Origin: CANKHA01 sp035699705
GTDB lineage: Bacteria; Pseudomonadota; Alphaproteobacteria; Rhizobiales; Xanthobacteraceae
Direction of reading: 5' to 3'
DNA: 64,000 nucleotides
Assembly (NCBI GenBank): GCA_035699705.1
Contig: DASSPI010000089.1
Location: 1 to 64,000 of the forward strand
The position numbers and the translations under genes are program-made. The notes below the pieces were generated by a model. The model saw nothing but the letters and a program-made list of their open reading frames with translations. It was not told the origin of the DNA and searched no databases. This document shows, in pieces, positions 21,838 through 31,004 of this stretch (positions are counted from its first letter, which is position 1; every line of letters begins with the position of its first letter).

Positions 21838-24105
21838 CTACAACTGCAAGCCTTCCGATTCGGCGAAAGCCTCTAGCCGCTCGCGGATCCGCACGCTGCC
21901 GGCCGGGCTGTCGATCAGGGGATCGAGCAATTTCGCCGCCTTGCGGCCGTCGAGCTCAAGCAGCATCGCCTTGACCGGACCGAGTGCCGACGGGGTCACC
22001 GAGAGCGAGCGGTAGCCGACGGCGACCAGCGCCAAGGCGCCGATCGGTTTCGATGCCAGTTCGCCGCACACCGTCACCGGCTTGTTATGCTTGCGTCCGG
22101 CCCGGGCGATGGCGCGCAACGCCCGCAACGCCGGAGCCGACAGCGGATCGAAGCGTTGCGACACGCGCGCATTGCCGCGGTCTGCCGCGTAGAGAAATTG
22201 CAAGAGGTCGTTGGAGCCGACCGAGAGGAAATCCGCACGCTCGAGCAATTCGTCGAGCTGGAAAAGCAGCGAAGGGACTTCCAGCATGGTTCCGACTTCC
22301 ACCAGCTCGGGCAAGGCATGTCCGTGCTTGCGCAGATGCGTCAGCTCGTATTCGACCAGCCGCCTGGCCTCGTCGAATTCGTCCACCGTCGCGACCATCG
22401 GGAACATCAGCTTCAGCTCGCGCCCGCCCGCGGCTTTCAGCAGCGCGCGGATCTGGATGCGCAGGAGCCCCGGCCGGTCGAGGCCCAGCCGGATCGCGCG
22501 CCAGCCAAGCGCCGGGTTCTCTTCCTCGAAGGAGCGCATATAGGGCAGCACCTTGTCGCCGCCGATATCGAGGGTGCGGAAAGTCACCGGTCGCTGGCCG
22601 GCGGCGTCGAGCACCGCGCGATAGAGCGTGAGCTGCTCGCTGGTGCGCGGAAAATTCGGCGAGACCATGAACTGCAATTCGGTGCGGAACAGGCCGATGC
22701 CGGCCGCGCCGGTCTCCTCGATATGCGGCAGGTCGATCACCAGGCCGGCGTTCAGCATCAGCGTCACCGGCTCGCCGTCCTTGGTGACGCAGGGCCGCTC
22801 GCGCAACGCGCGGTATTGCGCCTGCTTGCGCGCGCGCAAACGCACGCGCTCGGCATAAGCGTGCTCGACCTCGGCGGAGGGACGCACATGCACTTCGCCG
22901 GTGGTGCCGTCGACGATGATCGCGTCGCCGGAATCGACCAGCCCGGTGGCATTGGCAATCTCCCCCACCGCCGGGATGCCGAGCGCGCGCGCCACGATGG
23001 AGACATGCGAGGTTGGCCCGCCTTCCTCCAGCACCAGGCCGCGCAGGCGCTTGCGGTCGTAATCGAGCAGCGCGGCCGGACCCATGGCGCGCGCGACGAT
23101 CACGGCGTTCTCCGGCAGCTGCTCGCGCGCGGGCGCGTGATTGCGGCCCATCAGTTGTCGCATCAGCCGGTTGGCGAGATCGTCCAGGTCGTGCAGGCGG
23201 TCGCGCAAATAAGGATCGGTCTGCCGCAGCATGCGCGCGCGGGTGTCCGACTGTACGCGCTCCACGGCGGCTTCGGCCGTCAGTCCGGTCGCCACCGCCT
23301 CATGCATGCGGTGCATCCAGCCCTGGTCATAGGCGAACATGCGATAGGCCTCGAGCACGTCGCGATGCTCGCCGCCGTCCACCACGTCGCCGCGCTCCAG
23401 CATCAGATCGAGATCGGCGCGCACGGCGGCAATGGCATTGTCCAGGCGCTTTTGTTCCTTATGCACGTCATCGGCGATGAAATTGGTCACCACCACGCGC
23501 GGCTCGTGCAGCACGACATGGCCGAGCGCCAGGCCTTCCGCCAGCGCGCTGCCGGCAAGCCTGAGCGCATGATGCGCGGCCGGTTCGGCGCCGGGCTTGG
23601 CCAGCGCCGAGAGCTCGCCCGAAGCGATCATCTCCGCCAGCACCATGGCGGTGGTTTGCAGCGCCTCCTCTTCCTCCTCGGAATAGGTGCGCCGCGCCCG
23701 GTTCTGCACCACCAGCACGCCGAGGGTGTTGCCCGCGCGCAGGATCGGCACGCCGAGGAAGGAATGGTAGATCTCTTCGCCGGTTTCCGGCCGATAGGAG
23801 AAGGCCGGATGCTCATGCGCCTCCGACAGGTTGATCGAGGTGGCCTCGCGCGCCACCAGGCCGACCAGGCCTTCATTGACGTCCATGACGGTCTGGTGAA
23901 CGGCCTGCCGGTTCAGACCTTCGGTGGCATAGAGTTCGAGTGTGTTGTCCACGCGCAGCACGTAGACGGAACACACCTCCGCCACCATGTTGGCGGCGAT
24001 CAGCACCACAATCTTGTCCAGGCGTTCCTGCGCGCTGACCGGCTCCGCCATCACCTCGCGAAGCCGGCGCAACAATACGCGCGGACCACCGAGCGCGCCT
24101 CGCAT
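21838..24105 (-). CDS. ptsP: Phosphoenolpyruvate-protein phosphotransferase PtsP (enzyme I-Ntr)
   Basis: PtsP starts the nitrogen-related phosphotransferase relay (PtsP to NPr to EIIA-Ntr). Of 755 residues, about 20-165 form a GAF domain (from RLDKIVVLIAANMVAEVCSVYVL), which binds glutamine in other species. Residues about 185-755 are enzyme I-like. The phosphorylated histidine is in LEEGGPTSHVSIVARALGIPAVG, and the PEP-binding part includes GIGLFRTELQFM, EENPALGWRAIR and EVGTMLEVPSL. It lies between prfA and lysC, the standard rhizobial order. Confidence 0.97.
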   Translation of the reverse strand: MRGALGGPRVLLRRLREVMAEPVSAQERLDKIVVLIAANMVAEVCSVYVLRVDNTLELYATEGLNRQAVHQTVMDVNEGLVGLVAREATSINLSEAHEHPAFSYRPETGEEIYHSFLGVPILRAGNTLGVLVVQNRARRTYSEEEEEALQTTAMVLAEMIASGELSALAKPGAEPAAHHALRLAGSALAEGLALGHVVLHEPRVVVTNFIADDVHKEQKRLDNAIAAVRADLDLMLERGDVVDGGEHRDVLEAYRMFAYDQGWMHRMHEAVATGLTAEAAVERVQSDTRARMLRQTDPYLRDRLHDLDDLANRLMRQLMGRNHAPAREQLPENAVIVARAMGPAALLDYDRKRLRGLVLEEGGPTSHVSIVARALGIPAVGEIANATGLVDSGDAIIVDGTTGEVHVRPSAEVEHAYAERVRLRARKQAQYRALRERPCVTKDGEPVTLMLNAGLVIDLPHIEETGAAGIGLFRTELQFMVSPNFPRTSEQLTLYRAVLDAAGQRPVTFRTLDIGGDKVLPYMRSFEEENPALGWRAIRLGLDRPGLLRIQIRALLKAAGGRELKLMFPMVATVDEFDEARRLVEYELTHLRKHGHALPELVEVGTMLEVPSLLFQLDELLERADFLSVGSNDLLQFLYAADRGNARVSQRFDPLSAPALRALRAIARAGRKHNKPVTVCGELASKPIGALALVAVGYRSLSVTPSALGPVKAMLLELDGRKAAKLLDPLIDSPAGSVRIRERLEAFAESEGLQL

Positions 24106-24284
24106 GGCGTGAGGTCCTCTAACCCGATCTCCCCGCAGCCGTTTTGGCCGCGGCCCAAACTGAAAGGAAAAGCCCGTGGCTGCGGCGATCCACGGAATCT
24201 TCTATCAGGTCATAGCCAATCGGGGATGCAAACTGCAAGCCAAAGGCCGCCAGACACCGCTGAAAGCGCGCCGCGGCTGGATTT

Positions 24285-25544
24285 TCAGGCGCTGCCCTTA
24301 TCCAGCCCGTAGAGGGCATGCAGGGTGCGGACGGCCAGTTCGGTATAGGCGGCGTCGATCAGGAGCGAGAACTTGATCTCCGAGGTGGTGATGGCGCGGA
24401 TGTTGATGTTGCGTTCGGCCAGCGCCTTGAAGGCCTCCGCCGCCACGCCCGCGTGGCTGCGCATGCCGAAGCCGATCACGGAAATCTTGGCCACGTCGGT
24501 GGCGCCGTCGAGCCGCTCATAGCCGATCTCGCCCTTGGCCTTGGCCAGAACGTCGCTGGCCCGGGCATAGTCCGCCTCCGGCACGGTGAAGGTCAGGTCG
24601 GTGGTCGCGCCGTTCTCGGAGACGTTCTGCACGATCATGTCGACGTTGATATTGGCCTGCGCCAGCCGGCCGAAAATGGCAGCGGCCACGCCGGGCTTGT
24701 CCTGCACCCGGCGGATGGAAATCTGCGCCTCGTCCTTGGAGAAGGCGATGCCGGTGACGATGTGCTGCTCCACGATCTCCTCCTCAAAACAAATCAGGGT
24801 TCCCGGCGGGTCGGCGCGCGGATCGATATCCTCGGGCTTGTCGAAGCTGGAACGGACGAAGATCCGCACCTGCCGCATGGCGCCGAGCTCGACCGCGCGC
24901 ACCTGCAACACCTTGGCGCCGAGCGAGGCCAGTTCCAGCATTTCCTCGAAGGCGACCTTGGCAAGCCTGCGCGCGCGCGGAACGACCCGGGGATCGGTCG
25001 TATAGACGCCGTCCACATCGGTATAGATGTCGCAGCGGTCGGCCTGAATCGCGGCCGCGACCGCGACCGCGGAAGTATCGGAGCCGCCGCGGCCGAGCGT
25101 GGTGATGCGGCCGGTCTCCTTGTGGATGCCCTGGAAGCCGGAGATCACCGCCACTTCCTTGCGCTCCTTGAAGCGCTTGACGAGCTCGGCGCCGTTGATG
25201 TCGAGGATACGGGCGGCGCCATGCGCGTCGCTGGTCAGGATCGGCAATTGCCAGCCCTGCCACGACCGCGCGCTGACGCCCAACTCCTGCAAGGCGATGG
25301 CCAGCAGGCCCGAGGTCACCTGTTCGCCGGAAGCGACCACAACGTCGTATTCCCGCGCGTCATGCAGGGCCGCCGCCTCGCGGCACCACTCCACCAGCCT
25401 GTTGGTGGTCCCTGCCATGGCGGAAACAACCACCGCGACCTCATGCCCGGCATCCGTCTCCCGCTTCACATGGCGGGCGACGTTGCGGATGCGGTCGATA
25501 TCGGCGACGGACGTACCGCCGAATTTCATGACAAGACGGCTCAT
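24285..25544 (-). CDS. lysC: Aspartate kinase
   Basis: LysC phosphorylates aspartate, the first step towards lysine, threonine, methionine and diaminopimelate. The 419-residue protein starts SRLVMKFGGTSVADIDRIRNVA and has GRGGSDTSAVAVAAAI and TDVDGVYTTDPRVVPRARRL in the kinase domain. Two ACT domains follow from about residue 265 (IVTGIAFSKDEAQISIRRVQDKPGVAAAIF and KISVIGFGMRSHAGVAAEAFKAL), so feedback inhibition by end products is expected. It is divergent from ubiG across a gap filled by a hairpin repeat. Confidence 0.97.
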   Translation of the reverse strand: MSRLVMKFGGTSVADIDRIRNVARHVKRETDAGHEVAVVVSAMAGTTNRLVEWCREAAALHDAREYDVVVASGEQVTSGLLAIALQELGVSARSWQGWQLPILTSDAHGAARILDINGAELVKRFKERKEVAVISGFQGIHKETGRITTLGRGGSDTSAVAVAAAIQADRCDIYTDVDGVYTTDPRVVPRARRLAKVAFEEMLELASLGAKVLQVRAVELGAMRQVRIFVRSSFDKPEDIDPRADPPGTLICFEEEIVEQHIVTGIAFSKDEAQISIRRVQDKPGVAAAIFGRLAQANINVDMIVQNVSENGATTDLTFTVPEADYARASDVLAKAKGEIGYERLDGATDVAKISVIGFGMRSHAGVAAEAFKALAERNINIRAITTSEIKFSLLIDAAYTELAVRTLHALYGLDKGSA

Positions 25545-25630
25545 GCGGATGATTTTCTTCAGTTTCCGGCCGGAAAAGGCGGCTATACATACCGGCGCTG
25601 TCGGATTGCCGCAACCGCAGCTCTTTCTTT

Positions 25631-25755
25631 CCCTCTCCCCTTGCGGGCGAGGGTGCCCGGGCGATAGCGAGGGCGGGTAAGGGGCGTTTTCGCCCCCTCA
25701 ACCGGCTCGCGCCAGCCACGCTCGCGCTTGCCACCCTCGCCGCGAGGGGAGAGGA
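25631..25755. repeat. CCCTCTCCCC-type palindromic repeat between lysC and ubiG
   Basis: The element opens with CCCTCTCCCCTTGCGGGCGA and closes with the inverted counterpart CTCGCCGCGAGGGGAGAGG. Inside is a perfect GGGGCG-TTTT-CGCCCC hairpin at 25681-25696. It fills most of the divergent lysC-ubiG gap, and the ubiG ribosome-binding site follows it directly. Confidence 0.75.
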
Positions 25756-25770
25756 AAACAGGAGCCGCCA

Positions 25771-26517
25771 GTGGTCGGACAAACCTCATCCACCGTCGAT
25801 GCCGCCGAAGTGGAGCGGTTCTCCCGGCTGGCCGCCGACTGGTGGGACCCGCACGGCCCGATGGCGCCCCTGCACAAGTTCAACCCGGTGCGGCTTGGCT
25901 ATATCCGCGACCAGGCGGCGATGCATTTTCAGCGTGATCCCAAACGGCTCGACTGCCTCAACGGCCTGCGCCTCCTCGACATCGGCTGCGGCGGCGGGCT
26001 TCTGTCCGAGCCGCTGGCGCGCATCGGGGCGCAGGTGCTCGGCGCCGATCCCGCCGCCAACAATATCGAGGTGGCGAAGCTGCATGCCGCCGAAACAGGC
26101 GTGGCGGTGGACTACCGCTCCACGACCGCCGAGGCGCTGGCCGAGGCGGGCGAGCGCTTCGACATCGTGCTGGCGATGGAAGTGATCGAGCACGTCACCG
26201 ACGTCAATCTGTTCGTCCGCCGCTGCGCCGAGATGGTGAAGCCGGGCGGGCTGATGATCACCGCCACGCTCAACCGCACGCTGAAGGCTTTCGCGCTCGC
26301 CATCGTCGGAGCCGAATATGTGCTGCGCTGGCTGCCGCGCGGCACGCATCAATGGGACAAATTCGTCACCCCGGAGGAACTGGAATCCGCACTGCAGGCC
26401 GGCGGGCTGCGCCGCATCGGCGAAAGCGGCGTGATCTACAACCTGCTCGCCGACAAATGGCAGCTCTCGCCCGACATGGACGTGAACTACATGATCGCGG
26501 CGGAGCGGCCGGCGTGA
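25771..26517 (+). CDS. ubiG: Bifunctional 2-polyprenyl-6-hydroxyphenol / 3-demethylubiquinol O-methyltransferase
   Basis: UbiG performs both O-methylations in ubiquinone synthesis. The protein is 248 residues. The N terminus has the family signature VERFSRLAADWWDPHGPMAPLHKFNPVRLGYI. The SAM-binding site is LLDIGCGGGLLSEPLARIGAQVLGAD, followed by FDIVLAMEVIEHV and LFVRRCAEMVKPGGLMITATLNRT. It starts at a GTG, with AGGAG 6 bp before it. The quinone made here is the acceptor used by the sdh complex at the left of the window. Confidence 0.96.
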   Translation: MVGQTSSTVDAAEVERFSRLAADWWDPHGPMAPLHKFNPVRLGYIRDQAAMHFQRDPKRLDCLNGLRLLDIGCGGGLLSEPLARIGAQVLGADPAANNIEVAKLHAAETGVAVDYRSTTAEALAEAGERFDIVLAMEVIEHVTDVNLFVRRCAEMVKPGGLMITATLNRTLKAFALAIVGAEYVLRWLPRGTHQWDKFVTPEELESALQAGGLRRIGESGVIYNLLADKWQLSPDMDVNYMIAAERPA

Positions 26518-26527
26518 GGCTCCTCCT

Positions 26528-26626
26528 GTCATCGCCCGCGCAGGCGGGCGATCCAGTAAACGAAGTCCTTTGTTCTTATGCGGACACCGGGAGGACTGGA
26601 TGCCCCGCCTCCGCGGGGCATGACGG
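26528..26626. repeat. GTCAT...ATGAC palindromic element, copy 1
   Basis: The frame is GTCAT, a first hairpin (CGCCCGC/GGCGGGCG), ATCCAGTA, a short core, ACTGGAT, a second hairpin (TGCCCCGC/GCGGGGCA), and ATGAC. It spans nearly the whole gap between ubiG and the transporter gene and ends 7 bp before that gene's ATG. Confidence 0.75.
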
Positions 26627-26633
26627 ATAGGTG

Positions 26634-27530
26634 ATGCCCGACGCTTCCTGGCTCTGGATCGGTTTCACGCTGATCGCCGCCTTGGCGCAGACCTTGCGCA
26701 ATGCGACCCAGCGCCATCTCACCACGGCGCTCGGCACCGCCGGCGCGACGCAGGTGCGCTTTCTGTTCGGCGTGCCCTTCGGGCTGCTCTTTCTCTTCGC
26801 GGCGCTGCTGGCGACCGGCGCGCCGCTGCCGCAGCCGGACGGCGTCTACTGGGGCTGGATCCTGCTCGGCGGCCTGGCGCAGACCGCCGCCACCGCCCTG
26901 ATGCTGACCGCGATGAACGCCCGCTCCTTCGTGGTGGTCTACGCCTATATCAAGACCGAGCCCGTGCAGGTCGCGCTGTTCGGGCTCGTGTTGCTGGGCG
27001 ACCAGGTGACGCTGCCGATGGCGGTGGCGATCCTGATCGCGACGGCCGGCGTTTTGATCATGTCGCATCGTCCCGCCGCGTTGCGCGACGGGCTGACGCC
27101 GGCGCTGCTCGGGCTGGCCGCCGGCGCGATGTTCGGACTTTCCGCCATCGGCTTCCGCGGCGCTGTCCTGACCCTGAGCGATGCCAGCTATGTCATGGCC
27201 GCGTCCTTCAGCGTGGTGATGGGGCTGGCGCTGCAGGCGGTGCTGTTGTCGGTCTATCTTTGGCTGCGCACGCCCGGCGTCATGGCCGCGATCCTGCGCG
27301 AATGGCGGCCCTCGCTGCTGGCGGGCTTTCTCGGCGCCTTCGCCTCGCTGTTCTGGTTTCTGGCCTTCGCGCTGGCCACGGCGGCGAGCGTGCGCACGCT
27401 GGCGCTGGTCGAGGTGCTGTTCGCGCAGGCGATCTCGGTCTTCGGCTTCCGGCAGCGCACGACGGCGCGCGAGGCGGTGGGCATCGCCCTGATCGTTGTG
27501 GGGGTCGCTTTGCTGATCGGCGCTTCTTAG
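26634..27530 (+). CDS. EamA/DMT-superfamily transporter
   Basis: The protein is about 298 residues from the ATG at 26634; a GTG one codon earlier is also in frame. It has ten membrane helices in two EamA repeats. The first contains TQRHLTTALGTAGATQVRFLFGVPFG and VYAYIKTEPVQVALFGLVLLGDQV. The second contains GAMFGLSAIGFRGAVLTLSD and TLALVEVLFAQAISVFGFRQRTTAREAVGIALIVVGVALLIG. The fold exports metabolites or amino acids, but no substrate can be inferred. It converges on the DUF1178 gene with a 9-bp gap. Confidence 0.88.
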   Translation: MPDASWLWIGFTLIAALAQTLRNATQRHLTTALGTAGATQVRFLFGVPFGLLFLFAALLATGAPLPQPDGVYWGWILLGGLAQTAATALMLTAMNARSFVVVYAYIKTEPVQVALFGLVLLGDQVTLPMAVAILIATAGVLIMSHRPAALRDGLTPALLGLAAGAMFGLSAIGFRGAVLTLSDASYVMAASFSVVMGLALQAVLLSVYLWLRTPGVMAAILREWRPSLLAGFLGAFASLFWFLAFALATAASVRTLALVEVLFAQAISVFGFRQRTTAREAVGIALIVVGVALLIGAS

Positions 27531-27539
27531 CGACGATTC

Positions 27540-27992
27540 TCAGTTCTGCTCGTCCGGCAGCACCGGCAAGGGATGCAGCTCGATGCCTTCCTCGTGCAGT
27601 TCCTTGGCGGCTTCCAGCGACGCCTCGCCATAGATCGAGCGATGCTCGACCTCCCCGTAATGCATCTTGCGCGCTTCTTCGGGGAATTTTTGTCCGACAT
27701 AATCGGCGTTCTTGGTGATGTGCTCGCGCAATTCCTTCAGCTTCGCGCGCAGCTCCTGCTCCTGCGGAGAGAGCATGGCGACTGGAGCAGCCGCGGCGGC
27801 GTCCGGGGCGCGCCGCCTGCCCTTGCGCGTGCCGGACAGGCGCGGCGCCATGATCGCCTTGTCCACCTTGACCGAGCCGCAGGCCGGGCAGCTGACGAGC
27901 CCGCGCTTCGCCTGCTTGTCATAGGCGGCGGAGCTGGCGAACCAGCTCTCGAATTCGTGCCTTTGCTCGCAGACCAGTGCGTATTTGATCAT
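27540..27992 (-). CDS. DUF1178-family protein
   Basis: The 150-residue product has the DUF1178 layout. MIKYALVCEQRHEFESWFASSAAYDKQ carries Cys8 and LVSCPACGSVKVDKAIMAPRL carries a Cys-x-x-Cys that resembles a zinc ribbon. A flexible Ala-rich linker follows, then the helical LRAKLKELREHITKNADYVGQKFPEEARKMHYGE. Function is unknown. The ATG overlaps the stop of the nitrilase-family gene, so it is the last gene of the grxC-nitrilase-DUF1178 operon. Confidence 0.92.
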   Translation of the reverse strand: MIKYALVCEQRHEFESWFASSAAYDKQAKRGLVSCPACGSVKVDKAIMAPRLSGTRKGRRRAPDAAAAAPVAMLSPQEQELRAKLKELREHITKNADYVGQKFPEEARKMHYGEVEHRSIYGEASLEAAKELHEEGIELHPLPVLPDEQN

Positions 27993-28864
27993 GTCGGGCC
28001 TTTCACCGCGCGAAGGTGAACCGGCTCGGCCATCGGCTCGATGATCTCAAAGCGCCGCCCATGCTGGAGCGAAGGAATCCGCCCGCGGGCGGCGGAGATC
28101 GCCGCCGGATCGATCGTGGCCAGCACGATTCCGGGCTCGGTTCCGCCTTCCGCCAGAATGCTCCCCCAAGGGTCTATAATCAGTGAATGGCCGAAGGTCT
28201 CGCGGCCGTTTTCGTGCCGGCCGCCTTGCGCGGCGGCGAAGACGAAACAGCCATTCTCGATCGCGCGGGCGCGTTGCAAGACGTGCCAATGCGCTTCACC
28301 GGTCTGCCGGGTGAAGGCGGCGGGCGCCGCCAGGAAGGAGGCGCCGGCTTCCGCCAGCCCGCGATAGAGCGCGGGGAAGCGCAGGTCGTAGCAGATGGTC
28401 ATGCCAAGCCGGCCCCAGGGCAGATCGGCCACCACGCCGAAATCGCCGGCGCGAAAGTTGCGCGATTCCCGATAGCTCTCGCCGTTGGCGAGATCGACGT
28501 CGAACATGTGGATCTTGTCGTATCGCGCGGCGATCTCGCCCTTCGGGTCGATCAGGAAGGATCGGTTGGCCGCCTTGTCGGCGGAGACGCGGATTGCGAG
28601 CGAGCCGACATGCAGATGGATCGACAGCGCGCGCGCAAGCTCGCGGAAGGTGGCGAGACAGAAATCGCTTTCTTCCGACACGATCGCGGCGAACAGCTGC
28701 TCGTGCTGCAGCACCATGATGTTGGTCATTTCCGGCGTCTGCACATAATCCGCGCCGCTGTTCTTGGCTTCCGCGATCAGCTTGACCGCGGCGTCGAGAT
28801 TGGTCTGCGGATTGAGCCCGGAGCGCATCTGCACCAGCGCCGCGGTGAAAGTCGCCGCCGTCAT
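27989..28864 (-). CDS. Carbon-nitrogen hydrolase (Nit1/Nit2-type nitrilase family)
   Basis: This 291-residue member of the nitrilase superfamily has the catalytic glutamate in ADYVQTPEMTNIMV, the lysine in ARYDKIHMFDVDL and the cysteine in LGMTICYDLRFPALYRGLAEAGASFL. The sequence fits the Nit/omega-amidase branch, whose members repair deaminated glutathione or hydrolyse alpha-ketoglutaramate. The link to grxC, which overlaps it by 4 bp, favours a glutathione role; this is an inference from context. Confidence 0.9.
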   Translation of the reverse strand: MTAATFTAALVQMRSGLNPQTNLDAAVKLIAEAKNSGADYVQTPEMTNIMVLQHEQLFAAIVSEESDFCLATFRELARALSIHLHVGSLAIRVSADKAANRSFLIDPKGEIAARYDKIHMFDVDLANGESYRESRNFRAGDFGVVADLPWGRLGMTICYDLRFPALYRGLAEAGASFLAAPAAFTRQTGEAHWHVLQRARAIENGCFVFAAAQGGRHENGRETFGHSLIIDPWGSILAEGGTEPGIVLATIDPAAISAARGRIPSLQHGRRFEIIEPMAEPVHLRAVKGPT

Positions 28865-29133
28865 GCGGTCTCTCCTTCGCTCGCCAGCAAGGCGTCGAGC
28901 TTCTTCGCCGCCTCCAGCGCGTGCAGGTCGTCCGAGCCGCCCACATGCACCGAGCCGATGAATATCTGCGGCACGGTCATGCGCCCATGCGCGCGCTCAA
29001 CCATCTTCTGGCGGAGCTCCCAATTGCCGGACACGTCGATCTCCCTGAAAGGGATGCCTTTGCGGGTCAACAGCGCCTTGGCGGAAACGCAATAGGGGCA
29101 GAATCGGGTCGTATAGATTTCAACTGGCGGCAT
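28861..29133 (-). CDS. grxC: Glutaredoxin 3
   Basis: This 90-residue dithiol glutaredoxin starts MPPVEIYTTRFCPYCVSAKAL, with the redox pair Cys-Pro-Tyr-Cys at residues 12-15. The TVPQIFIG segment supplies the cis-proline and GGSDDLHALEAAKKL binds glutathione. The start at 29133 was chosen for the standard GrxC N terminus and GGAAAA just upstream; a longer frame is open but unlikely. It reduces disulfides and glutathione adducts in the cytoplasm and leads the three-gene operon. Confidence 0.95.
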   Translation of the reverse strand: MPPVEIYTTRFCPYCVSAKALLTRKGIPFREIDVSGNWELRQKMVERAHGRMTVPQIFIGSVHVGGSDDLHALEAAKKLDALLASEGETA

Positions 29134-29158
29134 TTTTCCATCGCTTAGTTTTCCCAGT

Positions 29159-29953
29159 TTATATGGCGCTTCTGGCCGCCGCCACAACCCGAGCGAATAC
29201 CAGCACATCGACATTCGCAGCGCCCGCGCGCAGCAGCGCGCGCGTGCAGGCATCCGCGGTTGCTCCCGAAGTCAGCACATCGTCCACCAGCACCAGCCGC
29301 CGCCCGGCAATCTCGGCCTTGCCGTCGGGCGGCACGCGGAAAGCGCCCTGCACGTTTCCGGCGCGCTCGCTTTGGCTCAGGCCGACCTGATGCGCGGTGG
29401 CTTTCACCCGTTTGAGCGCGGCGTGCAGCACCGGCACGCCGCTGGCCGCCGATATCGCCCGCGCCAGCGATGCCGACTGGTTGAAGCGCCGCGTCCACAA
29501 CCTCCGCCAGTGCAGCGGCACGGGAATCAGCGCATCGGCTTCCGCAAGCAGCTCGCGTCCCGCGCTGGCGGTCCAGCGGCCGAGCGTCGGCGCGAGATCC
29601 AGCCGGTCGCCATATTTGAAGGCATGCACCAGCGCCCGCGAGATGTCGTCGTAGCGCACGGCGGCGCGGGCGCGGTTATAGGCGGGAGGGTCGGCGATGG
29701 CCTGCATCGAGAGCAGGCCCGGCCCGGGATCATAGGCGAAGGGAATGCCCAGGCGCTCGCAATAGGGCCGCGCAATGAAGGATAGCTTCGACCAGCAGCT
29801 CGCGCATAACGCCTGATCTTCCACCGGCTCGCGGCAGGCGGGGCAGAGCGGTGGCAGCGCCACGTCGAGTGCCGTGCGCAAGGTGCCGCGCAGGCCGCGC
29901 GCCAGAACGGCGAAGCGGGAAGCCGAGATACGAGGGCTTTCGGTGGCGCTCAT
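29159..29953 (-). CDS. comF: ComF-family phosphoribosyltransferase-like protein
   Basis: The 264-residue protein has an N-terminal double zinc-knuckle (PPLCPACREPVEDQALCASCW). It then has the ComF core YDDISRALVHAFKYGDRLDLA and ADALIPVPLHWRRLWTRRFNQS. The phosphoribosyltransferase loop is LVLVDDVLTSGATADACTRALL. ComF is needed for late steps of DNA uptake in naturally competent bacteria; in many alphaproteobacteria it is kept without known competence. It lies 25 bp upstream of grxC on the same strand and is divergent from the NDUFAF5-like gene. Confidence 0.93.
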   Translation of the reverse strand: MSATESPRISASRFAVLARGLRGTLRTALDVALPPLCPACREPVEDQALCASCWSKLSFIARPYCERLGIPFAYDPGPGLLSMQAIADPPAYNRARAAVRYDDISRALVHAFKYGDRLDLAPTLGRWTASAGRELLAEADALIPVPLHWRRLWTRRFNQSASLARAISAASGVPVLHAALKRVKATAHQVGLSQSERAGNVQGAFRVPPDGKAEIAGRRLVLVDDVLTSGATADACTRALLRAGAANVDVLVFARVVAAARSAI

Positions 29954-29984
29954 GGATCAAACGCTATCGTGCCGCAACACTCTT

Positions 29985-30065
29985 GTCATCGCCCGGCTTG
30001 ACCGGGCGATCCAGTAACCTCTTAAAGTGCGGCGTGTACTGGATGCCCGCCTTCGCGGGCATGAC
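29985..30065. repeat. GTCAT...ATGAC palindromic element, copy 2
   Basis: The same frame as copy 1 is seen with different hairpin arms: CGCCCGG/CCGGGCG first and TGCCCGC/GCGGGCA second, joined by ATCCAGTA and TACTGGAT. It lies between divergent comF and the methyltransferase gene and ends 9 bp before the latter's ATG. Confidence 0.75.
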
Positions 30066-30074
30066 CGGATAACG

Positions 30075-30995
30075 ATGCAAAGTCCCGTCATCTTCGACCG
30101 CCGCTTGTTGCGCGCCCGCCGGCGCCGCGCCGCCGCGCTTGGCCCGGCGGATTTCCTGCTCGCGCGCGTAGCGGATGATCTGGCCGAGCGGCTTTCCGGC
30201 GTGCTGCGCCGCTTCGATCTTGCTGCCGACCTCGGGACGCCCGGCGAACACCTGCGCCAGGCGCTGGCCGCAAGCGGCAAGGTGGGAAAAGTGATCGCCG
30301 TCGATGCGCTGGCGGATTTCTCTCTCTCCCGTTTAGGGGGAAGGGTCGGGGAGGCGGCGCCGCTTGTTGCCGCCGACGAGGAGGCGCTGCCGTTTCGAGA
30401 GGGTTCGCTCGATCTCGTCGTGTCGGCGCTGGCGCTGCATTTCGTCAATGACCTGCCCGGTACGCTCATTCAAATTCGCCGTGCGCTGAAGCCCGACGGG
30501 CTGTTTCTCGCTGCGCTGCCCGGCGGAGAGACGCTGACGGAGTTGCGGCAGGCTTTTGCCGAGGCCGAGACGGAAATGGAAGGTGGGGTGTCGCCGCGCG
30601 TCGCCCCCTTTCCCGACCTGCGTGACATCGGCGCTTTGTTGCAGCGTGCGGGCTTTGCCCTGCCGGTGGCGGATACCGAGCGGCTGACCGTGCGTTACGC
30701 CACGGTCTTCGCGCTCATGCATGATCTGCGCCGCATGGGCGCGGCCAATGCGCTGATCGAGCGCCGCCGTGTGCCGTTGCGGCGCGCGACACTGATGCGG
30801 ATGGTGGAGATCTACGCGCGCCGCTTTGCCGATCCCGACGGGCGCCTGCGCGCGACTTTCGAGATCGTCTGGCTGTCCGGCTGGGCGCCGGATCCAAGCC
30901 AGCAAAAACCGCTGCAACCGGGATCCGCGAAGATGCGGCTGGCCGACGCGCTTGGCACCAAGGAAATCCCGGCGGGGGACAAGGCGGAACGCTAG
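30075..30995 (+). CDS. NDUFAF5/BioC-like SAM-binding protein
   Basis: From the ATG at 30075 the protein has 306 residues. It opens IFDRRLLRARRRRAAALGPADFLLARVADDLAERL, which matches the alphaproteobacterial relatives of mitochondrial NDUFAF5. It then has a worn SAM-binding loop (AADLGTPGEHLRQAL instead of a glycine-rich motif). It continues with LPFREGSLDLVVSALALHFVNDLPGTLIQIRRALKPDGLFLAALPGGETL. NDUFAF5 hydroxylates an arginine of complex I, so a complex I-assembly role is plausible, but it has not been shown for this protein. Confidence 0.8.
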   Translation: MQSPVIFDRRLLRARRRRAAALGPADFLLARVADDLAERLSGVLRRFDLAADLGTPGEHLRQALAASGKVGKVIAVDALADFSLSRLGGRVGEAAPLVAADEEALPFREGSLDLVVSALALHFVNDLPGTLIQIRRALKPDGLFLAALPGGETLTELRQAFAEAETEMEGGVSPRVAPFPDLRDIGALLQRAGFALPVADTERLTVRYATVFALMHDLRRMGAANALIERRRVPLRRATLMRMVEIYARRFADPDGRLRATFEIVWLSGWAPDPSQQKPLQPGSAKMRLADALGTKEIPAGDKAER

Positions 30996-31004
30996 CGGCG
31001 TCCG

